Shown: positions 17,731 to 26,136 of the stretch, one piece after another
How the letters are laid out: each line of letters opens with the position of its first letter
Numbering within the stretch: position 1 is the first letter of the stretch
Origin: CAIUKX01 sp964580965
Lineage (GTDB): Bacteria; Bacteroidota; Bacteroidia; Flavobacteriales_D; Crocinitomicaceae
Assembly: GCA_964580965.1 (NCBI GenBank)
Contig: CAZOLZ010000005.1
Span: 1-64,000, forward strand
DNA: 64,000 nt
Direction of reading: 5' to 3'
The notes under the pieces: generated by a model
Database searches by the model: none
The model's input: only the letters and a program-made list of their open reading frames with translations
What the model was told of the DNA's origin: nothing
Position numbers and translations under genes: made by a program

Positions 17731-19728
17731 TTAGCGCATGAGTGTAACTACACCTCTTTTAACTTTATATACTCCTGAACCATCAGTAAAACTTACTTGA
17801 TACAAATAGCTTCCCACTGCTGCTTTTTGACTACTGCCCATGATTGATCCATCCCAACCAATATCATAATTGTTTGATTCAAAAATAGGGTGCTCCCAAC
17901 GATTGAAAATTAATAGATTGTAATTATTTAAATTCGCTAAAGAAATAATAGGTTTGAATGTTTCATTAACTCTATCTCCATTAGGAGTAAAAGAATTAGG
18001 TATAAAAACAATAGGGTTTAAAGTGAAACACTTTATGTTTGAATAACTTATTTCGGCATTATTAAACTGATTATAAGTCTCAATGGCTCTGATGTAATAA
18101 CATACTTCACCATCAATGTCAATTGTATCTATATGATCTCTGAATGAAAATTGATTTTTGCTCAATGAAGAAATGGGGTTGATTTCAAAAATATTATTCA
18201 TTGAACGATAAACTTCATATTTCAAAATTGGGCCATTAAATTCTTGATAAGGATTCCATTCTAAATAAACTTCTTTAGAGGTTTGATTTATATTACCATT
18301 CAATAATATTGTTTGAGCAATATTAGAAGTGTCGCCATAATTTCCACAGCTATCAATAACCACAATTCGATATATATAGGTGTTTCTTCCAGTTTCAATA
18401 TTTTGATCTTCAAAAGAGTTTTGCGATGAGGGATTTTCTATAATACCTAACTCTTCAAAATTACCTTTATGATTTAGTCTTTGTATTGATAGTGCACTTA
18501 CTCCACTCGTCAGTTCTATTTGGTGTTTTAGTTCAATTGTATTAGTTGATGTAACAGTAGCAACTTCAATGTAGTTGAATGAAGGAACTGAAGGGCTATT
18601 GATTTTTTGTGTATAAACATTAGAGAAAGCAAAACGGCCATCTGAATTTATTGTTTCAATTGTAAAATGGTATGTTTCAAAGGGGGTACCAGTAAAATTA
18701 TATTGTCTGTAGTTAACAGTATCTAAAATCTCCCAATTTTGATTTCCCTTTTTAAAATGGATGACATAATATTGTTTTGAGTCCCAGTTGTCATATTCAT
18801 TCCAATTCAATTGAATTTCGTGTTCACAGACATTAAGAGTTCCTTCTAAGTTAATACTCTCCTGAATTTGCGCTTTTGCTGATGTTTGAAAAATTTGATT
18901 ACCTATATTTAGAAAGCAAGAGTCAAAAGCTGCAACGGAGAAAGCTACTCCATCTTTTTGAGTAAATGGGTAAGTGTATGAAGTATTTGTTCTTCCAAAA
19001 ATTGTATCCAGTTCAATGATAAAACCATTTTGATTCCTAACATAAACAATGTATCCATAAGTATCAGGTTTGCTATTTATATTCCATGAAACTACTGGAT
19101 AATTATTTGTTGTATCATAGCTAATTGACGATATGATAGGGATGTCTGGTGTGATTATATCTTGAAAATTGTCACCTTCAATATTTGATGTGAATGTGCA
19201 CCCATTATAGTCGTATCGAATTTGATAGTTAAAAAATGCATTGCAAACATCTATAGTGTCGTTATAGTAGGTTGTTTGGAAAGGTACACTATCTCTCAAA
19301 GTCCAAGTTCCAGAAGGATATTCTCTGTAGATTTTGTAATATCCTCCTAAATCTTTTGTTGAAGGTTTGTTCCAAATTAACCCTGCAACACCATTTGAAG
19401 GGTTGTTTAATATTAAGAAAATATTAGATAAAGTGTCACTGTATTGATTATTGCTTAACGAAAAGTTAGATTGAATGTAGAAGTTATTGATTAGTCCTAA
19501 AGGAGAAACAACAGAACTAGTGCTATTGATATTAGTAATCGCATTATAAAATCCATCTTCAACACTGTTCAACTGATAGGAAATAAAACTATTCGTAGGG
19601 TCGTTTGATTGAGTCCAGTTTACGGTTATGTTTCCTAAAGCATCAGTTTGAATACAACTTATCTCGTTTTGGCTGAAACCCAAAAAAAAGTTCATTGAAA
19701 AGAAGAATAAAAAGACAAGATGCTTCAT
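17731..19728 (-). CDS. Type IX secreted protein with fibronectin-like repeats and type B sorting domain
   Basis: The 665-residue product has a signal peptide (MKHLVFLFFFSMNFFLGFS) and several fibronectin type III-like beta-sandwich repeats of about 90-100 residues. It ends with the gliding-motility-associated (CHU_C) domain from about residue 570: SFTPNGDRVNETF, then FNRWEHPIFES, WDGS and a final GVVTLMR. This C-terminal domain directs type IX secretion and surface anchoring or release in Bacteroidetes. No catalytic domain is visible, so it is probably an adhesin or structural surface protein. It is followed at 17 bases by a heptosyltransferase-like gene, and a TAATTTTG -7 element lies 48 bases upstream. 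Confidence 0.9.
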   Translation of the reverse strand: MKHLVFLFFFSMNFFLGFSQNEISCIQTDALGNITVNWTQSNDPTNSFISYQLNSVEDGFYNAITNINSTSSVVSPLGLINNFYIQSNFSLSNNQYSDTLSNIFLILNNPSNGVAGLIWNKPSTKDLGGYYKIYREYPSGTWTLRDSVPFQTTYYNDTIDVCNAFFNYQIRYDYNGCTFTSNIEGDNFQDIITPDIPIISSISYDTTNNYPVVSWNINSKPDTYGYIVYVRNQNGFIIELDTIFGRTNTSYTYPFTQKDGVAFSVAAFDSCFLNIGNQIFQTSAKAQIQESINLEGTLNVCEHEIQLNWNEYDNWDSKQYYVIHFKKGNQNWEILDTVNYRQYNFTGTPFETYHFTIETINSDGRFAFSNVYTQKINSPSVPSFNYIEVATVTSTNTIELKHQIELTSGVSALSIQRLNHKGNFEELGIIENPSSQNSFEDQNIETGRNTYIYRIVVIDSCGNYGDTSNIAQTILLNGNINQTSKEVYLEWNPYQEFNGPILKYEVYRSMNNIFEINPISSLSKNQFSFRDHIDTIDIDGEVCYYIRAIETYNQFNNAEISYSNIKCFTLNPIVFIPNSFTPNGDRVNETFKPIISLANLNNYNLLIFNRWEHPIFESNNYDIGWDGSIMGSSQKAAVGSYLYQVSFTDGSGVYKVKRGVVTLMR

Positions 19729-19776
19729 TTGAAAAGCTTAACGTAAAATAGTATTTTATATTGTTCGTTTAAACAA

Positions 19777-19784
19777 CAAAATTA
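19777..19784 (-). promoter_or_regulatory. Candidate -7 element for the type IX secreted-protein/glycosyltransferase operon
   Basis: TAATTTTG on the minus strand matches TAnnTTTG, 48 bases before the ATG at 19728. Confidence 0.45.
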
Positions 19785-19835
19785 ATTAGAAAAAATTGTT
19801 TTGTAAAGTTTAGTTCAGTTAATCACCTGATATTA

Positions 19836-21056
19836 TTATTGTTTCAATATGTGATGGGTGATTTTGGTTGATGCTCCTTTATTTTCGTCAACTATAGATT
19901 TAACCTTAGATTTTATAGCTGTCAAATCTTCATTGTACCATTTTTTAATCCATTTCAAAACATCTTTACTGTTTTCAACTTGATAAGCGATACCTTTTTC
20001 AAGAAAGAGAGATGCTTCAGGGAATTTGACATGTTTCGGCCCAAATAAAATAGGTAGTCCAAATACAGCTGGTTCTAATATGTTGTGAAGACTACCTTTA
20101 AACCCACCTCCGATATATGCGAAATCACCATAATGATATGCGTTTGCAAGGTGACCAATTGTGTCTAAAATCAACACGTTAGTATTTGTAAGATTTGTAT
20201 CATCTTGAATTTTTGAGTATCGAATGCTTGATGTGCTAATGTTTGAGTTTATTTGATTTATGTGTTTTTCCGAAATATCATGCGGAGCAATTATCACCTT
20301 ATAGTTAGTTAAGTTTATGCTTTTCCATAAAATAGCTTCATCTTCAGGCCAAGAACTCCCAATTACCCAAACTTTTTTATTGTTTTTGAATTTTTCGATA
20401 ACAGGATTTAAAGTCAGGTTTTGTTTGTTTTCGATTACTCGATCAAATCTAGTATCTCCTGTAATAGAAATATTATTGATATTTATAGTTTGTAATAACT
20501 CTTCAGATTTTTTGTTTTGAACAAAAAAATGGTCGAATTGTTTTAATGTTTTAGCGAAAAAATTGTTTTCAGATTTGAAAAAATGTTGATTTTCTCTAAA
20601 AACTGCACTTATAGAATATAATTCAGCACCTTTCTTTTTAGCTTCAAATATATAGTTTGCCCAAAATTCATATTTAACGAAATATACTTTTTTTGGAGAA
20701 AAATGATTAATAAAACGTTTTGCATTTTTCGGAGAATCGGAAGGAAGGTAGCAAACAAAGTCAGCTCTGTGTTTGCGTTTATGATAATGTTCGAACCCTG
20801 AAGGGGAAAAGAATGTTACAAGAATAAAAATAGAAGAGTCTTTTTCTTTCAATAGATTCATAACGGGGAGTGCTTGGTCAAATTCACCCAGGGACGCACA
20901 ATGAAACCAATGAATATTTGAGCAATCAATTTGAGGAAGTTTTACAAAAAAATCTTTTCTTCCAACTTTCCATTTTTTAGCTTTAATATTAAAGGGTGAA
21001 ATAATAGTAATAATTATTTCGTAGAGATAAATTCCTATGTTGTAAATTAAATGCAT
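19836..21056 (-). CDS. waaA: 3-deoxy-D-manno-octulosonic acid (Kdo) transferase
   Basis: WaaA (KdtA) adds Kdo from CMP-Kdo to lipid A precursor at the inner face of the inner membrane, the start of the LPS core. The 406-residue protein is of normal length, has an N-terminal membrane anchor (residues about 1-20), the acceptor-binding N-domain with WFHCASLGEFDQALPVM (about 50-66), and the donor-binding C-domain with GSSWPEDEAI near 233 and YIGGGFKGSLHNILEPA followed by GLPILFGPKH (about 317-345). It overlaps the outer-membrane protein gene by one base and is followed by a 107-base gap. Divergent orientation to nothing nearby suggests the two-gene unit is transcribed from the promoter at 21853-21860. 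Confidence 0.96.
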   Translation of the reverse strand: MHLIYNIGIYLYEIIITIISPFNIKAKKWKVGRKDFFVKLPQIDCSNIHWFHCASLGEFDQALPVMNLLKEKDSSIFILVTFFSPSGFEHYHKRKHRADFVCYLPSDSPKNAKRFINHFSPKKVYFVKYEFWANYIFEAKKKGAELYSISAVFRENQHFFKSENNFFAKTLKQFDHFFVQNKKSEELLQTININNISITGDTRFDRVIENKQNLTLNPVIEKFKNNKKVWVIGSSWPEDEAILWKSINLTNYKVIIAPHDISEKHINQINSNISTSSIRYSKIQDDTNLTNTNVLILDTIGHLANAYHYGDFAYIGGGFKGSLHNILEPAVFGLPILFGPKHVKFPEASLFLEKGIAYQVENSKDVLKWIKKWYNEDLTAIKSKVKSIVDENKGASTKITHHILKQ

Positions 21057-21838
21057 TAATCAATGTAGAACTCTTGAGGTAATCTTTTGCTAATGGGAAC
21101 AAACCATCCAAATTTAATTCCGAACTGATAATCATACATTGTGCTTTTAGAAACTGGAGTGTCAGGCTGATCAAAGAAAATGGTACGTTTATTTTTAGTG
21201 AAACCCTCCTGAGCATAAAAACCAGTATAAAAATTTATAAGCCCTTTATTTGACATAAAGGCGTAACCTACGAACTGATGAAAGTTTGGTCCCATTGAAA
21301 ATCTGTCATACCCTTTTCTATAATTTAACTCAATCTGCGGTATAACTTGTTCTTGGGTGTCAATTCTGTATTTATGCCCAAGTATTCCGAATCCTCCATT
21401 AATAAATAATCCAGAGTTTTTGTTAGAACCAAAGATAGGGATTACCTTTCCAGCGCTCAAATTAAAGTTAAAACCTCTTGCACTAACAACTACAACAGCT
21501 ATATCTCCATTGATGTCTGTTATATTTCCTTTATTATCCAAAAGTAAACTAAACATATTGTTAAGTTTAACTTGGTTTCCAAAAATAAAGTTAGATTCAA
21601 TTCCGTAAAACCAGTTTTTTGAGGTTTTATATCCAGTAAGTAATCCAATGTGGTTCAGTTGACCAAATTTTTCAGCGATATCCCCTTTAGGCCATATTAA
21701 ACCATAAGAAGGAGCTACCCAAACAGCTCCAATAACAGAATCCTTGATATTCTTTTGACTGAGAATAGTATTTTGAAAAGATAAAATGACGATGAAGAGA
21801 AATAAAGATTTGAATTTCATTGAGCTTGAATATGTCAT
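21056..21838 (-). CDS. Outer-membrane beta-barrel protein of unknown function
   Basis: The 260-residue product has a signal peptide (residues about 1-27, FKSLFLFIVILSFQNTILSQ) and then alternating short hydrophobic strands with aromatic ends, such as WFYGIESNFIFGNQV, GFNFNLSAGKVIPIFG and a final YQFGIKFGWFVPI, the look of an eight- to ten-stranded outer-membrane barrel. There is no recognisable enzymatic motif. The stop codon overlaps the start of waaA by one base, so its product is linked to LPS core synthesis by expression at least. The ATG at 21838 is used because a good signal peptide follows; the start at position 6 (MKFKSL) would also serve. Confidence 0.72.
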   Translation of the reverse strand: MTYSSSMKFKSLFLFIVILSFQNTILSQKNIKDSVIGAVWVAPSYGLIWPKGDIAEKFGQLNHIGLLTGYKTSKNWFYGIESNFIFGNQVKLNNMFSLLLDNKGNITDINGDIAVVVVSARGFNFNLSAGKVIPIFGSNKNSGLFINGGFGILGHKYRIDTQEQVIPQIELNYRKGYDRFSMGPNFHQFVGYAFMSNKGLINFYTGFYAQEGFTKNKRTIFFDQPDTPVSKSTMYDYQFGIKFGWFVPISKRLPQEFYID

Positions 21839-21852
21839 TAAAATTTAGATTT

Positions 21853-21860
21853 CAAATTTA
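21853..21860 (-). promoter_or_regulatory. Candidate -7 element for the outer-membrane protein/waaA pair
   Basis: TAAATTTG on the minus strand matches TAnnTTTG, 14 bases before the ATG at 21838. Confidence 0.45.
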
Positions 21861-21989
21861 CTTTGTTTTTTTTAAATGTTGAAATAAAACGATAAATTCT
21901 AAACTTTATTTGATTAATCATCGTTAAAAAGGTCGATAAATTGTGAATAATTTGTTTTTTTAATTAAAGAATATCCTTTGAAAATCAGT

Positions 21990-21997
21990 TATATTTG
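21990..21997 (+). promoter_or_regulatory. Candidate -7 element for the flavin reductase gene
   Basis: TATATTTG matches TAnnTTTG, 17 bases before the ATG at 22015; it is divergent to the box at 21853-21860. Confidence 0.5.
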
Positions 21998-22014
21998 TTG
22001 GAAAATTAAAGTTG

Positions 22015-22911
22015 ATGTTATCATTAGATCCAAAATCGTTACCAATACCAAAGGTTCATAAATATTTATTAGGAGCTGTGGGTCCAAGGCCTATTGCTTT
22101 TGCATCTACTGTTGATGCTGAAGGGACGACAAATTTAGCTCCTTTTAGTTTCTTTAATGTTTTTAGTGCTAACCCACCAATAATGATTTTTTCGCCTGCT
22201 AGAAGTGGTCGAACTAATGAGACTAAAGATACTTATGAGAATGTTAAAATTCATCCAGAGGTTGTTATTAATATTGTAAATTACGATATTGTTCACCAGA
22301 TGAGTTTAGCTAGTTCTCCCTATGCAAAAGGAGTTAGTGAGTTTGAAAAAGCAGGCTTTACTCCTCTGAAATCAGAGTTGGTTAAACCTTTTAGGGTAGC
22401 AGAATCTCCTGTTCAATTCGAGTGTAAAGTAAATCAAGTTATGGAACTTGGAACTGAGGGGGCTGCAGGAAATCTAATTATATGTGAAGTCGTAAAAATT
22501 CATATCGATGAAGCAGTGTTAGATGAGAATCAAATGATTGACCAACATAAAATTGATTTGGTTTCTAGGATGGGAGGTAATTGGTACTGTAGAGCTGATA
22601 AAAATTCTATGTTTGAGATTACAAAACCTATAACGACTTGTGGGATTGGTTTCGATGCACTTCCTGAAGATGTAAAAACTAGTAAGGTTTTAACAGGTAA
22701 TGATTTGGGACAATTAGCAGGTATTGAAGCTATTCCTAATGAAACGGATGTAAACGAATTTAAATTACTTGAATTGAGTGATTTATTTATGAAATATGAA
22801 GATGATGCTGTTGGATTAGAAAAGCAACTGCATTTAAAAGCCCAAGATTTTTTGAAAGAGAACAAGTTAAGTGATGCTTGGATGACATTATTGTCCTATA
22901 ACAATCATTAA
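22015..22911 (+). CDS. Flavin reductase-like FMN-binding protein
   Basis: The 298-residue protein matches the flavin reductase-like FMN-binding split-barrel family: VGPRPIAFASTVDAEGTTNLAPFSFFNVFSANPP, here cited by its parts GPRPIAFAST and NLAPFSFFNVFSANPP (residues about 23-55). These enzymes reduce or bind flavin with NAD(P)H, often to serve a monooxygenase; the partner is not evident. The last 100 residues are a helical tail not part of the core fold. The ATG at 22015 is preferred over the TTG one codon earlier. A TATATTTG -7 element at 21990 lies 17 bases before it. The DUF3127 gene follows after 17 bases. Confidence 0.88.
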   Translation: MLSLDPKSLPIPKVHKYLLGAVGPRPIAFASTVDAEGTTNLAPFSFFNVFSANPPIMIFSPARSGRTNETKDTYENVKIHPEVVINIVNYDIVHQMSLASSPYAKGVSEFEKAGFTPLKSELVKPFRVAESPVQFECKVNQVMELGTEGAAGNLIICEVVKIHIDEAVLDENQMIDQHKIDLVSRMGGNWYCRADKNSMFEITKPITTCGIGFDALPEDVKTSKVLTGNDLGQLAGIEAIPNETDVNEFKLLELSDLFMKYEDDAVGLEKQLHLKAQDFLKENKLSDAWMTLLSYNNH

Positions 22912-22928
22912 AATAAATAAATAATAAT

Positions 22929-23327
22929 ATGTATAAATTAAACGGAATTGTGAAATTGGTGAACCAAACGGTTCAAGTGAGTGAGAAATTTTCTAAAAGA
23001 GAGTTTGTAGTTACTGATGCATCAAGTATGTATCCACAAGATATTATGTTTCAAACAACTCAAGATAAATGTGCTTTATTAGATAACATTCAAGTAAATG
23101 ATCAAGTAGAAGTGACTTTTAATTTGAGAGGTCGTGAGTGGACAAGTCCACAAGGGGAAGTAAAGTACTTCAACTCTTTGGATGCTTGGAGAATTGAAAA
23201 AGTTGGAGCAACGACAGGTGGAGCAATGCCATCAGAAGGTCCTTCATCAATGTCTTTAGATAATGTTTCTCAAGTTACATCTAATGCAATGAATTCGGAA
23301 AGCGAAGATGATGACTTACCTTTCTAA
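22929..23327 (+). CDS. DUF3127-family protein
   Basis: This 132-residue protein belongs to DUF3127, a family typical of Bacteroidetes: it starts with YKLNGIVKLVNQTVQVSEKF and KREFVVTD, and has the WRIEKV end of an OB-like beta barrel near residue 95. The tail is low-complexity and ends in acidic DDDLPF, reminiscent of the acidic tip of single-stranded DNA-binding proteins (in SSB the tip is DDDIPF). This tail suggests it may be an SSB-like protein that recruits partners, but that is inference. It is followed by two hairpins and T-runs and shares a transcript with the flavin reductase gene. Confidence 0.85.
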   Translation: MYKLNGIVKLVNQTVQVSEKFSKREFVVTDASSMYPQDIMFQTTQDKCALLDNIQVNDQVEVTFNLRGREWTSPQGEVKYFNSLDAWRIEKVGATTGGAMPSEGPSSMSLDNVSQVTSNAMNSESEDDDLPF

Positions 23328-23350
23328 TTATTGAAAAAGATAAATATTGA

Positions 23351-23382
23351 AAAAGAGGATTAGATTTAATCCTCTTTTTTTG
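23351..23382 (+). terminator. Rho-independent terminator after the DUF3127 gene
   Basis: A 12-bp stem (AAAAGAGGATTA / TAATCCTCTTTT) around a GATT loop is followed by a run of T residues, 23 bases after the DUF3127 stop codon. It ends the flavin reductase-DUF3127 unit. Confidence 0.85.
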
Positions 23383-23394
23383 TTAAAGTTTTAT

Positions 23395-23429
23395 AATAAA
23401 AAAAATGCTACTCGATTGAGTAGCATTTT
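23395..23429 (-). terminator. Terminator of the trigger factor gene (probably bidirectional)
   Basis: A 12-bp perfect stem (AAAATGCTACTC / GAGTAGCATTTT) with a four-base loop lies 21 bases past the tig stop codon; read on the minus strand it is followed by at least eight T residues, so it acts chiefly for tig. It stands beside the plus-strand hairpin, insulating the two convergent units. Confidence 0.85.
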
Positions 23430-23449
23430 AAAATTATTTTAATTTATAA

Positions 23450-24805
23450 TTATTTTGCTGACGCTAATTCTACGAATTTGTCATACTCTAATTCTTTCTC
23501 TTTTAACTTAACAGTATTTTTAAAGTAATCAGTTAACTTCTTGTCGGCCAACATTTCGACAATTCTATTAGACTCTTCCTTTTTTGATAATAATCCCATT
23601 GCTGTTTCAGTCAACTCTTTGTCTTCTGGAGTTGGCATTCCGTATTGAGCAAAATTATTTTTTAATAGTTCTTTAGTGTAGCTAACTACTTCTTCTTGTT
23701 CAATTTTCAAATCGTTCTTTTTGAAAATTGTATTTTGGATTAATTGCCATTTTAAACTTTGAGCGTAACCATCATATTCAGCATCAATTTGCTCTGGAGT
23801 AATCGGCTTTTCGTTTGACATACGAATCCATCTTTTCAAGAACTCATTAGGTAGCTCAAGCTTAGTTTTTTCTAATAAATCATCAAAGATTGATCGAGTT
23901 AATAATTTATCAGAGTCATTTACAAACATTTCTGATAAGTCATTTTTAACTTTTTCTCTTAAATCTTCTTCAGTTTTGACAGTATCAGCGCCAAATAAAC
24001 GATCGAATAACTCTTGGTTTAATTCAGCCAATTCCATTCTTTTGATTTCATTGATGGTAATTTGGAAGTTTTTACCAATGTTAGCTAATTCTTCTTCTTT
24101 GATGCCTAGCATTGCTGCAGTGTCTTTTCCACCACGAGAAACCTTTAATGGGTCAACAGTTAGTTTATCACCAACTTTTTTACCAGTTAATTCCTTTTTA
24201 ACTTTTTTATCTTCAACAAATTCCATAGAAATAGTTGAAGAATGCATAATTCCACCTTCTTTGATCGAATTATCTTCATTCAATTCTACAAATTGAGCTA
24301 AAACTAAATCTTTGTCTTCAGCATTTTCAGCAGCAACTAATTTTCCATAACGGCGACGTAAATCATCAATTTGTTTGTTGATTAATTCCTCATCAACTTT
24401 AACTTTAACATATTCATATTTACTTCTTCCGTCAACTTTAACTTCTACTTCAGGGCTTAAACCAATGTCATATGTGAATTCGAAATCAGCAGGATTATTA
24501 AAGTCTCCTTGAACTTCCGTTGTTTCACTCGGTATTGGATTACCTAAAATCTCAATTTTGTTTTCGTTAATGTAATTGTATAATGAGTCATTTACAATAT
24601 TATTAAGTACATCAGCTAAAGCAGATTTTCCAAATTGCTTTTCAATTAAAGACATAGGAACGTGACCAGGTCTAAATCCTTTGATTTTAGCTTCTTTCCT
24701 TTGTTTTTCAAGAATCGCTTTAACTTTATCTTTGTAGTCTTCAGGTTTAACTTGTACTTTTAGTGTTGCATTTAAAGCATCAACATTTTCTCTTGTAACA
24801 ATCAT
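23450..24805 (-). CDS. tig: Trigger factor
   Basis: Trigger factor binds the ribosomal exit tunnel and shields nascent chains. The 451-residue protein carries the ribosome-binding N-domain with KIKGFRPGHVPMSLIEKQFG (about residues 39-58; the GFRxGxxP signature contacts ribosomal protein L23), a poorly conserved FKBP-like middle part (about 150-250), and a helical C-terminal chaperone domain. The length is usual. The gene lies downstream of a tRNA-Leu gene with a terminator between them, so it is probably transcribed separately. No TAnnTTTG box was found in its short upstream region. Confidence 0.95.
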   Translation of the reverse strand: MIVTRENVDALNATLKVQVKPEDYKDKVKAILEKQRKEAKIKGFRPGHVPMSLIEKQFGKSALADVLNNIVNDSLYNYINENKIEILGNPIPSETTEVQGDFNNPADFEFTYDIGLSPEVEVKVDGRSKYEYVKVKVDEELINKQIDDLRRRYGKLVAAENAEDKDLVLAQFVELNEDNSIKEGGIMHSSTISMEFVEDKKVKKELTGKKVGDKLTVDPLKVSRGGKDTAAMLGIKEEELANIGKNFQITINEIKRMELAELNQELFDRLFGADTVKTEEDLREKVKNDLSEMFVNDSDKLLTRSIFDDLLEKTKLELPNEFLKRWIRMSNEKPITPEQIDAEYDGYAQSLKWQLIQNTIFKKNDLKIEQEEVVSYTKELLKNNFAQYGMPTPEDKELTETAMGLLSKKEESNRIVEMLADKKLTDYFKNTVKLKEKELEYDKFVELASAK

Positions 24806-24836
24806 TGTACTTTTATTAATATTAGTTTAAACAAAA

Positions 24837-24862
24837 AATGGTATTAGCGAACTAATACCATT
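24837..24862 (-). terminator. Terminator downstream of tRNA-Leu
   Basis: An 11-bp perfect stem (AATGGTATTAG / CTAATACCATT) closes a four-base loop that reads TTCG on the minus strand, followed there by TTTTTTG. It begins 8 bases after the tRNA 3' end and ends transcription of the tRNA before tig. Confidence 0.82.
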
Positions 24863-24869
24863 AATTTAG

Positions 24870-24951
24870 TGAGGATAGAGGGAGTCGAACCCACACGCCG
24901 CGAGGCACTAGATCCTAAGTCTAGCGTGTCTACCAATTCCACCATATCCCC
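24870..24951 (-). tRNA. tRNA-Leu (anticodon UAG)
   Basis: The minus strand folds into a class II tRNA of 82 bases. The acceptor stem GGGGATA pairs with TATCCTC (one G-U pair), the D-loop has TGGTGGAATTGGTAGACAC-type conserved GG, the anticodon stem CTAGA/TCTAG holds the loop CTTAGGA with anticodon TAG, there is a long variable arm (TGCCTCGCGGCG) and the T-loop is GTGGGTTCGACTCCC. The discriminator base is A, and CCA is not encoded. A-discriminator plus a long variable arm are typical of leucine tRNA. Confidence 0.97.
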
Positions 24952-25006
24952 AAAAAATTCTAACGACTATAGAATTTTATTGCTTTCCATTTCGTTTAAT
25001 GGACTG

Positions 25007-25014
25007 CAAAGGTA
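25007..25014 (-). promoter_or_regulatory. Candidate -7 element for tRNA-Leu
   Basis: TACCTTTG on the minus strand matches the Bacteroidetes -7 consensus TAnnTTTG and lies 55 bases before the tRNA 5' end. No clear TTTG -33 element is seen at 19-21 bases further up. Confidence 0.5.
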
Positions 25015-25195
25015 TTAAATATTTTTATATTTTGAAGGACTAGTTTCACTTTTTTTACACACTATTTAAAAATTATTGTTTTAGTTATTTTCAAATGTTA
25101 GCAAAGATTAATACAAACTTTCAAAAAAATAGGAATTCTATTTTTTCAGATATTTAATTATTATAATTTTATGTCTGATTAAATTCAATTTTAAA

Positions 25196-25732
25196 ATGAA
25201 CAAAGTAATTCTAGTAAACGAAAAAGATCAATCAGTTGGTGAAATGGAAAAATTAGAAGCTCATCAAAGAGGTTTGCTCCACCGGGCTTTTTCTGTTTTT
25301 GTTTTTAATGATAAAAATGAGTTACTGCTTCAAAAAAGAGCTTTGAGTAAATACCATTCTGGAGGTTTATGGACAAATACATGTTGTAGCCATCCAGAAC
25401 CTAATGAGAGTAATTTAAACGCAGCAAAACGTAGACTAAAAGAAGAGATGAATTACACTTGCGAATTAAAAGAAGGTTTTTCATTCATTTACAAAATTGA
25501 CTTTGAAAATGGTTTGTCTGAACATGAATTAGATCATGTAATTATAGGTGCTGCAAATGAAGATCCAATTTTAAACCCTGAAGAAGCATCTGATTTTAAA
25601 TGGTTATCAATCGAAGAAATTGAGACTCAAATTGAAACGAATAAAAATGAGTTTACTTATTGGTTTATTTTAATTCTTACAAAATATAAAAATGAATTAC
25701 TCCAATCAATTTCAAAAAATATAAATAAATGA
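25196..25732 (+). CDS. idi: Isopentenyl-diphosphate delta-isomerase (type I)
   Basis: This Nudix-fold enzyme interconverts isopentenyl and dimethylallyl diphosphate, supplying isoprenoids such as carotenoids and quinones. The 178-residue protein has the catalytic cysteine region LWTNTCCSHPEPNE (about 60-73), the N-terminal LHRAFSVFVFN, and the Nudix-like helix AAKRRLKEEMNY. The metal-binding histidines (in LLHRAF and CSHP) and glutamates (HELDHV region) are in place. Its stop overlaps the start of the pterin synthase gene by 4 bases (ATGA). It is the first gene of the idi-PTPS-photolyase-peroxiredoxin string; 244 bases separate it from the tRNA upstream. Confidence 0.96.
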   Translation: MNKVILVNEKDQSVGEMEKLEAHQRGLLHRAFSVFVFNDKNELLLQKRALSKYHSGGLWTNTCCSHPEPNESNLNAAKRRLKEEMNYTCELKEGFSFIYKIDFENGLSEHELDHVIIGAANEDPILNPEEASDFKWLSIEEIETQIETNKNEFTYWFILILTKYKNELLQSISKNINK

Positions 25733-26136
25733 AAGTAGGACGAAGAGAATCTTTTAATGCTGCTCACCGACTTTATAAGCCTGAATGGTCAGATGAAAAA
25801 AATCAAGAAGTTTTTGGAAAATGCAGTAATCCAAATTTTCATGGCCATAATTATGTTTTAGAAACATGGGTAGATGGAGAAATTGATCCGATTACAGGCT
25901 TTGTTATTGATATGGAGGTTTTAAAGACGATTATTAAGAATGAAGTTTTAAATCGTTTTGATCATCGCAATTTAAATTTGGATTGTGTAGAGTTTGAAAA
26001 TTTAATACCTACTGCTGAAAATATTTTAATCGTTATCTACAAACTTATTCGATCAAAATTAGACAGTAAGTATAAATTAACTCTCAAAATGTGGGAAACT
26101 GAAAAAAATATTTTTGAATATTCTGATCCAAAATGA
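25729..26136 (+). CDS. 6-pyruvoyl-tetrahydropterin synthase, BH4-type (PTPS-II-like)
   Basis: The 135-residue protein is of the COG0720 family, which converts 7,8-dihydroneopterin triphosphate to a tetrahydropterin. Zinc ligands are His13 (FNAAHRLY), His38 and His40 (HGH); the catalytic cysteine is Cys32, and the acid/base residues lie in FDHRNLNLD (77-85), PTAENI (94-99) and WETEKN (122-127). The spacing Cys-x5-His-Gly-His, with GKCSNPNFHGHNY, is that of the animal tetrahydrobiopterin enzyme (GKCNNPNGHGHNY as I recall it), while QueD of queuosine synthesis has Cys-x3-HGH. I therefore call it a biopterin-type PTPS and not QueD. It overlaps idi and the photolyase gene by 4 bases each. The final pterin in this organism is unknown. 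Confidence 0.85.
   Translation: MKVGRRESFNAAHRLYKPEWSDEKNQEVFGKCSNPNFHGHNYVLETWVDGEIDPITGFVIDMEVLKTIIKNEVLNRFDHRNLNLDCVEFENLIPTAENILIVIYKLIRSKLDSKYKLTLKMWETEKNIFEYSDPK

Noticed and set aside
22530..22865. A 111-residue minus-strand frame inside the flavin reductase gene
   Set aside because: The plus-strand gene is intact and well supported; this frame is composed of Ser/Phe-rich complement sequence only.
25729..26136. QueD (6-carboxytetrahydropterin synthase) annotation
   Set aside because: The Cys-His spacing is x5, with the animal PTPS-like GKCxNPNxHGHNY block, not the x3 of QueD; I kept the family name but not the queuosine role.
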